A DNA stretch of 22,655 nt from Pseudomonadota bacterium. Lineage in GTDB: Bacteria > Pseudomonadota > Alphaproteobacteria > Sphingomonadales > Sphingomonadaceae. The notes beneath the pieces are model-generated. The model made no database searches, was not told the origin of the DNA, and worked only from the letters and a program-made list of their open reading frames with translations. The position numbers and the translations under genes were made by a program. Positions 1-6,206 of this stretch are shown here, one piece after another. The stretch covers positions 1 through 22,655 of the forward strand of contig JAFABD010000168.1 of the NCBI GenBank assembly GCA_023426225.1, written 5' to 3'. Numbering within the stretch: the first letter of the stretch is position 1; every line of letters begins with the position of its first letter.

Positions 1-740
1 CCCGCGCGCTGCGCGTCCAGGCAGCGGCCGAGCACGTCGTCGCGCGGCGGCGCGGCGTGGCGCTGCGCGATCGTGGCGTCGAGGTGCGTGCGCAGCGCGG
101 GGGCGATCACGTCGACCTCGCGCCGCAACGCCGGGTCGTCGCCCTGGTCGGCAAACTGGAACTCGAACAGCCGCGTCGCCCATACGCGCAGGTCGCCGTT
201 CGCGGGCGGCGGCACGCCCAGATAATCGGCGAGGAAGTCAAAGGTGACGCGCCGCACCAGCGTGTCGACCACCTCGATCTCGCCGCCGCTCGCCGCGACG
301 ATCGCCGCCGCCTGCGCCTCGACCGCGTCGCCCAGCCGGGGCAGGTCGTCGGCGCGCACGACGCGGCGCATCGCGTCGACATCGGCATGATATTGCGGCG
401 TGTCGCCCATCCCCAGGAAGAACGGCTCGCCGCCCATGATGACGGCCAGCTTGGGGGCATAGATCACGCCGAACCGGCGGTCGTCGCCGAACACCTCGCG
501 CACGTCGTCATAGCGCGAGGTAAGCGTCATGCTCCCCAGCCGCATCACCGGCTTCACCCGCCGCAGCACGCTGAAGAACCACGGCATCGCGGCAAAGACC
601 AGCCGCTGGATCGCGCCGCGCAGCCCGGTCGCGCCGGGGCGCAGCACCGCGGTCGATCCCAGGATCGCCGGCGCGTCGTCGGACACGCCCGGCGCCGCGC
701 CGGTGCCCCCCGCCGCTCCAATCCCCGCCTTCACGGTCAC
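1..740 (-). CDS. Cytochrome P450, N-terminal part (cut by window edge)
   Basis: About 246 residues of a haem-thiolate monooxygenase-type protein are visible. The I-helix, ExxR and haem-cysteine loop lie beyond base 1. The P450 call rests on the helix B-F region. This includes SRYDDVREVFGDDRRFGV (about 75-92), FFLGMGDTPQYHADVDAMRR (107-126), where P450s carry the C-helix, and RRVTFDFLADYLGVP (163-177), the usual 'E-helix then LGVP' signature. There is no signal peptide or clear anchor, so it is probably cytosolic or membrane-peripheral. The GTG start at 740 overlaps the peroxidase stop by 4 bases (GTGA), and GGAGG lies 5 bases upstream, inside the peroxidase gene, so translation is coupled. 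Its substrate is unknown. Being last in an operon with a DyP peroxidase suggests peroxide- or hydroperoxide-linked oxidation, but that is inference. Without the cysteine loop I cannot exclude a degenerate P450. Confidence 0.85.
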   Translation of the reverse strand, partial: MTVKAGIGAAGGTGAAPGVSDDAPAILGSTAVLRPGATGLRGAIQRLVFAAMPWFFSVLRRVKPVMRLGSMTLTSRYDDVREVFGDDRRFGVIYAPKLAVIMGGEPFFLGMGDTPQYHADVDAMRRVVRADDLPRLGDAVEAQAAAIVAASGGEIEVVDTLVRRVTFDFLADYLGVPPPANGDLRVWATRLFEFQFADQGDDPALRREVDVIAPALRTHLDATIAQRHAAPPRDDVLGRCLDAQRA

Positions 741-2344
741 AACGCCTCCAGATAGGCGAGCGCCGGCATGCTCGGCAGAAAGAAATACTCGCCGCCGGCC
801 ATCTTGATGAACGTGTCGACCTTGATGATCCGGCGCAGCGGCGTCTCGGGGATCGTCATCGTTCCGGCGGGGCCGATCAGCGGATCGGTCTCGTCGTACA
901 GAAAGGCGAAATTGGGATTGAGCATCCACGTCTGCTGGACGAACTCGAACTGACGCGTGATGTCGGTGTTCAGACAGATGAACAACAGCCCGCGTTCCTT
1001 GCCGTCGTCGACGCGCGGGTCGGCGATGTCGGGGCCGAACTTGCGGCCGCGGCGCAGGATGCGGTGGTTGTTCGCCGCGTCGAGCAGCGTCTGGCGATCG
1101 CTCGGCTTGGGGGCCAGCCCGTCGCGCGGGTTGCCGCGGCGGACATGGCTTCCCATCGGACAGCCATGGCCGTGGCGGTCGCGGTCGAAAAAGCCGAAAT
1201 CATTGTCGGGCTGGTCATAGGCGTTGGGCGGCAGCACCCCCGCCGGGCACAGCAGGTTGCCGTCGCGGTCGCGCCCGATCACGCGGCTGGCGATCCAGTC
1301 GGCATCGACGGGCTTGCCGCCGACGGGGTCGCTCGCGTTGATCCGCGCCGCGCCCGCGTCCATCGACTTCCAGAACGCGCTGACATCCTGGTGCAGCTCG
1401 CGCACCACCATGTAACTGCCGTCGAGCCCCAGGTCGCGAAAGCCTTCGCCGCGCGGATGCGCGGGCAGCCCGGCCGCCTGCGCCCTGGGCGTGTCGCGCA
1501 CCACCGGGCCGGGCGCGATCTCGTTATGGCCGTTGCGATGGCCCATCAGGATCTCGCCCAGCGGCACGCCGTTCCACGGGTCGTGCGGCGCATCGCTGCC
1601 GTCGGGCATCATCACCACGCCGGGGGCATAGGGCACGGGCTGCGACACGCCGTCGGCAAAGCCGAAATGCTCGCGCGCGATCCCGCGTTCGTCGGGGCGC
1701 AGGTCGAGCGGCAGCGACCGCACCGTCCGCACGCCGTGCGGCGTCAGCGCGGCGTCGACCGTGCGGCACCAGGCGTCGGCCTGGTCCTCGTCGGCGGCAT
1801 AGAGCAGCAGCATCGCGTGCACCGTCAGCGGCGTCGTGATCCGCTGTTCGGACACGTCGGGGCCGTCATCGGCAAAGGCGTGCGCGGCGGCGTCGCGCGC
1901 GGCGGCGTCGAGCGGGGTGTTGCCGCTCCAATGCGGCCCGCCCTCGATCACCGTCGGCAACCAGTCGTCGCCGCGCCGGTCGCCCAGCCGCCGCAGCCGG
2001 TCCTCCTGGAACATGCCTTCCTTGAACGGCCGGTCGAAACTCTCCAGCGCGTTGGCGTCGAGGCCCATCTTGCGCAGCCCCTGCCAGGTCAGCCCCAGCG
2101 ACGAACAGCGCGGATCGCGGCCGTCGGCGTCGGTCACCGGCGCGACCTCGCGCAGCGCCTTCAGCCAGGCGCCGCCGCCCTCGCGGCGGATGCCGTCCCA
2201 TTCGAACTGCAGGAACAGCGCGCGGCCGGTGGGCAGCGCGCCGAAGCCGCTCACCACCATGCCCTGCGCCAGCTTGTCGTGCGGCGATGCCAGCCGCCAG
2301 CTCGGCGGGCCCTTGCTCGCCGGCGCGTTCGCGGGCGCGCTCAC
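737..2344 (-). CDS. DyP-type haem peroxidase
   Basis: 535 residues, a haem peroxidase of the dye-decolourising (DyP) superfamily. Visible family marks, in order, are: HFGFADGVSQP (227-236) with the GxxDG-type catalytic aspartate D231; FRDLGLDGSYMVVREL (302-317); CPMGSHVRRGNPRD (395-408) with H400 as expected proximal haem ligand; and NHRILRRGRKFG (426-437) with the distal arginine region. LLFICLNTDITRQFEFVQQTW (453-473) is the usual DyP C-terminal core. It has no signal peptide. It is longer than the compact A/B-type DyPs, fitting the larger C/D-type group. The GTG start at 2344 is chosen because it overlaps the upstream stop by 4 bases. The longer ORF to 2497 would run well into the upstream gene. 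All key residues are present, so I expect an active haem enzyme. Its physiological reductant and substrate are unknown. Confidence 0.9.
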   Translation of the reverse strand: MSAPANAPASKGPPSWRLASPHDKLAQGMVVSGFGALPTGRALFLQFEWDGIRREGGGAWLKALREVAPVTDADGRDPRCSSLGLTWQGLRKMGLDANALESFDRPFKEGMFQEDRLRRLGDRRGDDWLPTVIEGGPHWSGNTPLDAAARDAAAHAFADDGPDVSEQRITTPLTVHAMLLLYAADEDQADAWCRTVDAALTPHGVRTVRSLPLDLRPDERGIAREHFGFADGVSQPVPYAPGVVMMPDGSDAPHDPWNGVPLGEILMGHRNGHNEIAPGPVVRDTPRAQAAGLPAHPRGEGFRDLGLDGSYMVVRELHQDVSAFWKSMDAGAARINASDPVGGKPVDADWIASRVIGRDRDGNLLCPAGVLPPNAYDQPDNDFGFFDRDRHGHGCPMGSHVRRGNPRDGLAPKPSDRQTLLDAANNHRILRRGRKFGPDIADPRVDDGKERGLLFICLNTDITRQFEFVQQTWMLNPNFAFLYDETDPLIGPAGTMTIPETPLRRIIKVDTFIKMAGGEYFFLPSMPALAYLEAL

Positions 2345-3954
2345 AGGTCGTTGATCCACGTCGCGGCTTCCTTTTCGGAAAGAGCGGTTTTGCGGAGGCC
2401 GAGGGCGATGCGATAGTTGCGCTCGACCTGCTCGGTGGTGAGGTCCTTGTACGCCGAATACCAGAATCGGCTGACCGTCATCGAATGGCGCGCCCATTCC
2501 TTGAACTGGCGGCCATGGCTGGCGCCGTCATAGATCAGGAAGCGCGCGGGCGGGAAACCGACGCCGCAGCACCAGGCGAGCGTCAGCCCGGCGTGCGCCT
2601 TTTCGATGAAGTCGTCGAGATAGCTTTCCCAGGTCTGGTCGAAATTGGAAAAGAACATCAGCCGGCTCTGGTTGTTGACCATCGCCCAGTGCGCGAAATG
2701 GATCGTGCGCATCGACCCCAGATAGCCGTCGCGCGCGATGATGCGCAGCAACAGCCCCAGCCCCAGATGCCCCGCGCGGATCAGCACCGCGCGCAGGATG
2801 CCGGGCTTGATGAGCACGATCGACCCCATGTGGTTCTGCGGGATCCAGTCCTCGCGCCGCGCCATCTCGCGCAGCATCCGCGGGTCGACGGGCGGGGCGT
2901 CCTGCGAACTGTCGTTGCGTTCGAGCACGCGCAGCCAGAACAGCACCGCGACCACCGTGACCGGCACGCTCGCCAGTCCCCAGCCGAGCCAGGCGATCAC
3001 CTCTTGCCATGCGCGCGCGGCGCCGGTGCCGCGCAACAGCATCGCCGCCGGCGTCGCGATCGCGCCCGCGATCAGCAGGTACAGGCCGATGAACACCAGC
3101 ACGGGGAGGAGCTGGCCGAACAGGAACCGCGCCAGGCTGAACCGCGTCGGCGTCGCGGTGCCGGGCAAGGCGCCCGCGACGCGGCCCAGCGCAATGCCGA
3201 AGCCGAGCAGCAGCACGCCCAGCAGGATCAGGTAACGCTCCCACGGCAGCGCGAGCACGAGCACCAGTCCGGGCAGCGACACCGCGAACAGCGTCGCGAC
3301 GACGAACGCGATCATGTTGGCCCAGTCGCGCAGGTTGACCGACAGCGGGATGCGCTTGGGCGCGGGCTGGTCGAGCCACGGGAACCGCTCGATCAGCGCC
3401 CCGCGCAGCCGCGCGTGTATCGCCGCGGGGGTCAGCCGGCGATAGCCGGGCTCGTCGCTCGCGATCTCGACGCGCGTCGCCAGGAACAGCGCGCGCTCGT
3501 TCAGGATACGGTCGCGGTTCATGCCGCGGTTGCCGTGGTGGAACACCGTCGGCGTCAGCGCCTGCGCCTCCAGATAGGGGGCGACCGGCGCGCGCGATCC
3601 GGGGGCCGTCACCGCATCGAACAGCGTGCCCCAGCGGTTGAGCGGGCGCTTGCAGCAGCGCAGATAGGCGCGCAGCTCCTCGCCGATCGCCGCCTCGAGC
3701 TGCGCCCAGAACGGGCCGGGCTCGCCGTCGAAATTGGCCTCGATGACGAACAGCGGGTCATAGTCGTAACCCGGAAAGACGCTCAGCGACATGAAGTGCA
3801 GCACGGGCACCGATGTCAGGAATTCGGCAAACGGCCCCTCGCCGCCCGCCGGGTCCGTACTTCGTCGATCGCGCAACGCGTCGAGCAGCGCGGACAGATG
3901 GTCGTAGCTCTCGGGCTTGACCTCGAGTGCGACCGACAAGGTCGTCTGGCGCAT
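2341..3954 (-). CDS. Four-helix membrane protein with duplicated soluble domains, peroxidase-operon partner
   Basis: 537 residues, function not known to me. Residues 1-205 are soluble. Hydrophobic segments at about 213-236, 240-258, 276-305 and 320-343 form four likely membrane helices, and 344-537 is soluble again. The two soluble parts share a pattern. VLHFMSLSVF...ANFDG...LEAAIGEEL (51-94) parallels TIHFAHWAMV...SNFDQ...LDDFIEKAHAGL (417-457). This suggests two copies of one alpha/beta domain on the same side of the membrane. The pattern resembles the ferredoxin-like fold of DyP-type enzymes, but I see no obvious haem histidine/arginine set. The start is the ATG at 3954, preceded by GAGGGGG. 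An in-frame extension to 4179 lacks a good ribosome site and would cross the probable promoter. It is first in the operon with the DyP peroxidase and P450. It may anchor or feed those enzymes at the membrane (inference). Confidence 0.85.
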   Translation of the reverse strand: MRQTTLSVALEVKPESYDHLSALLDALRDRRSTDPAGGEGPFAEFLTSVPVLHFMSLSVFPGYDYDPLFVIEANFDGEPGPFWAQLEAAIGEELRAYLRCCKRPLNRWGTLFDAVTAPGSRAPVAPYLEAQALTPTVFHHGNRGMNRDRILNERALFLATRVEIASDEPGYRRLTPAAIHARLRGALIERFPWLDQPAPKRIPLSVNLRDWANMIAFVVATLFAVSLPGLVLVLALPWERYLILLGVLLLGFGIALGRVAGALPGTATPTRFSLARFLFGQLLPVLVFIGLYLLIAGAIATPAAMLLRGTGAARAWQEVIAWLGWGLASVPVTVVAVLFWLRVLERNDSSQDAPPVDPRMLREMARREDWIPQNHMGSIVLIKPGILRAVLIRAGHLGLGLLLRIIARDGYLGSMRTIHFAHWAMVNNQSRLMFFSNFDQTWESYLDDFIEKAHAGLTLAWCCGVGFPPARFLIYDGASHGRQFKEWARHSMTVSRFWYSAYKDLTTEQVERNYRIALGLRKTALSEKEAATWINDL

Positions 3955-4012
3955 ATTTCCCCCTCGTCGCCCGATCGACCCGGGTGCCCCCGCGGGTACG
4001 TCGTGCGATTCG

Positions 4013-4041
4013 GGTATAATCTTCCACAGGATTTCCAACAA
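4013..4041 (-). promoter_or_regulatory. Candidate sigma-70-type promoter of the peroxidase/P450 operon
   Basis: Reading the minus strand, TTGTTG (4041-4036) and TATACC (4018-4013) are separated by exactly 17 bases. The predicted transcript start near 4006 gives a leader of about 50 bases to the ATG at 3954. The boxes match consensus only partly (3/6 and 4/6), so this is a candidate. Confidence 0.35.
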
Positions 4042-4165
4042 TCCCAGCAACGTTTTGCGAACGACGCGAATTTGCTCGCGAACGGCGGCAAACTTCATCC
4101 GAAATGCGCGATTTCGTCGCTTTTGTTCTGTGAACGGGGGGATTGGTTCTTGCGTTGAGCGCAAT

Positions 4166-4190
4166 CGCGGGCGCCGCACGGGCGCCCGCG
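4166..4190 (-). terminator. GC hairpin after the 61-aa gene
   Basis: A perfect 10-base stem (CGCGGGCGCC with GGCGCCCGCG) and a 5-base loop start 8 bases past the stop of the 61-aa gene on the minus strand. There is no T-run, so it may stop transcription only weakly, or it may be a transcript-end stabiliser. It separates that gene from the peroxidase operon promoter. Confidence 0.5.
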
Positions 4191-4197
4191 GCGCAAT

Positions 4198-4383
4198 TTA
4201 CCGGGCGGCGAGCGCCGCCGCGGCCTCGGGCTCGCCGGTCTCGGCGGGGCCATAGAAACGGTCCAGATAATGCCCCGCCAGCAGGTAATGCGCCCTTACG
4301 GCGGCGGGGTGGTCGGCCATCTGCGCCAGCCGCAACTCGGCTTCGGCGCGGTCGTAATAATAGTCGTCGGGTTCGGCAGTCAT
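4198..4383 (-). CDS. Small acidic conserved-type hypothetical protein (61 aa)
   Basis: 61 residues. A Tyr-rich acidic start (EPDDYYYDRAEAELRLAQ, 4-21) is followed by one amphipathic helical stretch, HPAAVRAHYLLAGHYLDRFY (25-44), and an Ala/Glu tail. There is no signal peptide or membrane helix. The helix layout, with alternating aromatic and charged residues, looks like one TPR-like hairpin. I recall similar short proteins in sphingomonads but know no function. The ATG at 4383 is chosen for the GAGGAC ribosome site a few bases upstream. The longer in-frame ORF reaching 4725 has arginine/alanine-rich low-complexity sequence typical of a shadow frame. It lies 178 bases downstream of the 109-aa gene on the same strand. 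Confidence 0.7.
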   Translation of the reverse strand: MTAEPDDYYYDRAEAELRLAQMADHPAAVRAHYLLAGHYLDRFYGPAETGEPEAAAALAAR

Positions 4384-4450
4384 GTCGTCCTCACTGGCAA
4401 CGGCGACGGCCCGCGCGGCGCCTCTGGGCGACGCGCGATCCGCCGATCCG

Positions 4451-4499
4451 TCTGCCGCAACAACCAGCCGCGCCGCCCGGCGTTCCGCGTTGCGGCAGA
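4451..4499. repeat. 11-base perfect inverted repeat with long GC-rich loop
   Basis: TCTGCCGCAAC (4451-4461) is exactly complementary to GTTGCGGCAGA (4489-4499), with a 27-base loop. It sits in the 178-base gap between two small genes read on the minus strand. It could be a terminator of the 109-aa gene, a leader structure of the 61-aa gene, or a protein-binding site. Nothing else is recognisable in the gap. Confidence 0.5.
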
Positions 4500-4561
4500 T
4501 CAGTCTTGCCGCAGCAGTGACGAAAAAGGCCGTGAATCGAGCCGCCTGCGCGACGGATTGC

Positions 4562-4891
4562 TCATGCCGGCGTGCGCGAATAGGCGGGCGGATCGCTCGC
4601 CGGGAACGATTCGTCCGATCCCTGGTCGACCGCGTCCCACACCGCGCCGTCCTCGTCGCGGATATTGTCCGGGCCCGCGTCGCGCGTCTGGTCGAACCCG
4701 CCGCGCACGCCCGCCGGCTGGGCAAAGGCGGCCGGTGTCGGCCCCGTCGCCTCCGCGTCGCCGTCCGTACTCTTGCGCCGGCGGCGTCGGATCAACAGCC
4801 CCGCCGCGACCCCTGCGGCCACCAGCATCCCCGTCCCGATCAGCCCGATCGTGCGCGCCGCGCGCGTGCCCCGGTCCATTCCCATCACCAT
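4562..4891 (-). CDS. Single-pass membrane protein with DESFPASDPP tail (109 aa)
   Basis: 109 residues. One hydrophobic helix at about 14-34 (IGLIGTGMLVAAGVAAGLLI) is followed by RRRRRK (35-40), which predicts the C-terminal part in the cytoplasm. A disordered middle leads to an acidic tail, VDQGSDESFPASDPPAYSR (about 88-106). The SDESFPASDPP motif recurs at the ends of many small alphaproteobacterial proteins, from memory. Its function is not established as far as I know. The ATG at 4891 is chosen for AGGAG about 7 bases upstream; later in-frame ATGs at 4885 and 4879 are less well placed. It is divergent from the HdeD-like gene across 153 bases, and both could share stress control (inference). 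Confidence 0.75.
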   Translation of the reverse strand: MVMGMDRGTRAARTIGLIGTGMLVAAGVAAGLLIRRRRRKSTDGDAEATGPTPAAFAQPAGVRGGFDQTRDAGPDNIRDEDGAVWDAVDQGSDESFPASDPPAYSRTPA

Positions 4892-5044
4892 TGTCGCAGC
4901 TCCTGTGATCGCCCGCTCCGGCACGATTTCCACCATCGAAACCCGCTGCCGCAATCTGGACAATTCCCAATCGCGCCCGCCGTTCCGCTGGGCGAGTCTG
5001 CCCGCGTCCTCGGCCCATGCCGGGCGTTTCGACAGGAGCCGATC

Positions 5045-5635
5045 ATGACCGTCTACCCGCCCCGCGCCTCTTCCGCCGCGCCGCATGCCTTCAGCTTCGC
5101 GTTGGGCCAGGGGTGGCAGATGCTTGCGCTCCGCGGCGTCCTGGCGATGCTCTTCGCCGCGATCAGCTTTGCCGCGCCCGCCGCGACGCTCGACGCGCTC
5201 GCGCTCGTGTTCGCCGCCTATATGCTCGTCGACGGCGTCCTGGCGTTCGCCGCCGCGATCCGCGCCGCCCGCGCGCACCGGGCCTGGCTGTGGCTGCTCG
5301 CCGAGGCGCTGCTCGATCTGGCCGCAGGCGTCATCGCCGCGATCGCCCCTGCGGTCGCGATCTTCGGACTGGTGCTGCTGCTGGCGTTCTGGGCGATCCT
5401 CAGCGGCGTCGCGCTGATCGTCGCGTCGACGGGCATGGCCGAGGGGCGCTGGGCGATGGCGCTGGCGGGGCTGGTATCGGTCGTCTGGGGCCTGCTCTGC
5501 GCCGTCAAGCCGGTGGCGGGCGCCTATGCGATGGCGCTGTGGATCGGCGCCTATGCACTGTTCTTCGGCGTGCTGATGCTCGTCCTCGCCTTCCAGATCC
5601 GCGCCGCGGGGCGCGCGATCGGCGTGTTGCACTGA
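5045..5635 (+). CDS. HdeD-family (DUF308) membrane protein
   Basis: 196 residues of mostly membrane helices: about 26-46, 50-72, 80-102, 105-126, 136-153 and 161-183. This is the six-helix size and layout of the HdeD/DUF308 family, whose Escherichia coli member is linked to acid resistance at high cell density. Helix pairs such as GWQMLALRGVLAMLFAAISF and the short charged loops (RAARAHRAW, EGRWAM) fit the internal repeats of the family. The ATG at 5045 follows AGGAG with 8 bases of spacing. The much longer in-frame ORF to 4382 is shadow sequence across the divergent small genes. Its stop is 17 bases from the stop of the convergent iron permease-family gene. The biochemical role in this organism is unknown. 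Confidence 0.85.
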   Translation: MTVYPPRASSAAPHAFSFALGQGWQMLALRGVLAMLFAAISFAAPAATLDALALVFAAYMLVDGVLAFAAAIRAARAHRAWLWLLAEALLDLAAGVIAAIAPAVAIFGLVLLLAFWAILSGVALIVASTGMAEGRWAMALAGLVSVVWGLLCAVKPVAGAYAMALWIGAYALFFGVLMLVLAFQIRAAGRAIGVLH

Positions 5636-5652
5636 TCGCGCGCGGCGGGTGC

Positions 5653-6054
5653 TCAGCGGCGGCGGATAACGTGCCCGAAGCCGATATGCGCCCCGTGATC
5701 CTGCCCGCATTCCTTCTCCAGCCGGTCGCGGATGCGGATCAGCTCGGCCTCGCTCAGATGTTCGATCCCGATGAAGTCGTTGCGCGCCTCGCCCACCGCG
5801 CGGATCACCTCGTCGAGCTTGGCCTGGATCGCGGCGGCGTCGCGATTCTGGGCGTTCTGGATCAGGAACACCATCAGGAAGGTGATGATCGTGGTGCCGG
5901 TATTGATGACGAGCTGCCAGGTGTTCGACCATTGAAACACCGGGCCGGTAATGCCCCAGACGAGCACGATCAGCACCGCCAGCACAAAGGCGGGCGGCCG
6001 CCCCGCCCAGCCCGCGACCGCCTGGGCAAAGCGTTCGAACAGTTCACCGATCAT
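5653..6054 (-). CDS. Low-affinity iron permease-family small membrane protein
   Basis: 133 residues matching the bacterial PF04120-type ('low affinity iron permease') small proteins. There are two helices (about 22-39 and 46-66). The second leads into the family signature TTIITFLMVFLIQNAQNRD (54-72), then a cytosolic helix with LDEVIRAVGEARNDFIG (80-96) and EHLSEAELIRIRDRLEK (98-114). The name comes from distant similarity to yeast Fet4. In bacteria, iron transport by these short proteins is not proven. The start is the ATG at 6054, with a GGGAGAGGAAG ribosome site. The ORF extending to 6297 would run across the hairpin and into the receptor gene. Confidence 0.88.
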   Translation of the reverse strand: MIGELFERFAQAVAGWAGRPPAFVLAVLIVLVWGITGPVFQWSNTWQLVINTGTTIITFLMVFLIQNAQNRDAAAIQAKLDEVIRAVGEARNDFIGIEHLSEAELIRIRDRLEKECGQDHGAHIGFGHVIRRR

Positions 6055-6150
6055 CTTCTTCCTCTCCCTGGCCACACCCGCTCGCGCGGCCGCGGGCGAG
6101 CCTAGGCGATCGGCGCCGCGCCGCAAATGCCAGATCCCGGAAACGCACGC

Positions 6151-6178
6151 GCCGCCTCCGCACGGGGGCGGAGACGGC
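6151..6178 (-). terminator. Possible terminator hairpin of the TonB receptor gene
   Basis: GCCG-C-CTCCGC, loop ACGGGG, GCGGAG-A-CGGC: a 10-pair stem with one C/A mismatch, about 30 bases beyond the receptor stop on the minus strand. No T-run follows, so termination strength is uncertain. Confidence 0.4.
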
Positions 6179-6206
6179 ACCGGCATGAACGACGACGCTT
6201 CGGGGT

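Noticed and set aside
57..755. 232-aa plus-strand ORF
   Set aside because: Antisense to the P450. It is rich in Arg/His/Gln/Ala with no domain pattern, as expected of a shadow frame in high-GC DNA.
1064..2416. 450-aa plus-strand ORF
   Set aside because: Lies antisense to the DyP peroxidase, which has clear family motifs; this frame is low-complexity.
4015..4020. Perfect TATAAT on the plus strand
   Set aside because: No plus-strand gene follows and no -35 partner is seen. The overlapping minus-strand element fits the peroxidase operon better.
2287..4158. 623-aa plus-strand ORF
   Set aside because: Antisense to the membrane protein; its Gln/Arg/His-rich sequence has no recognisable structure.
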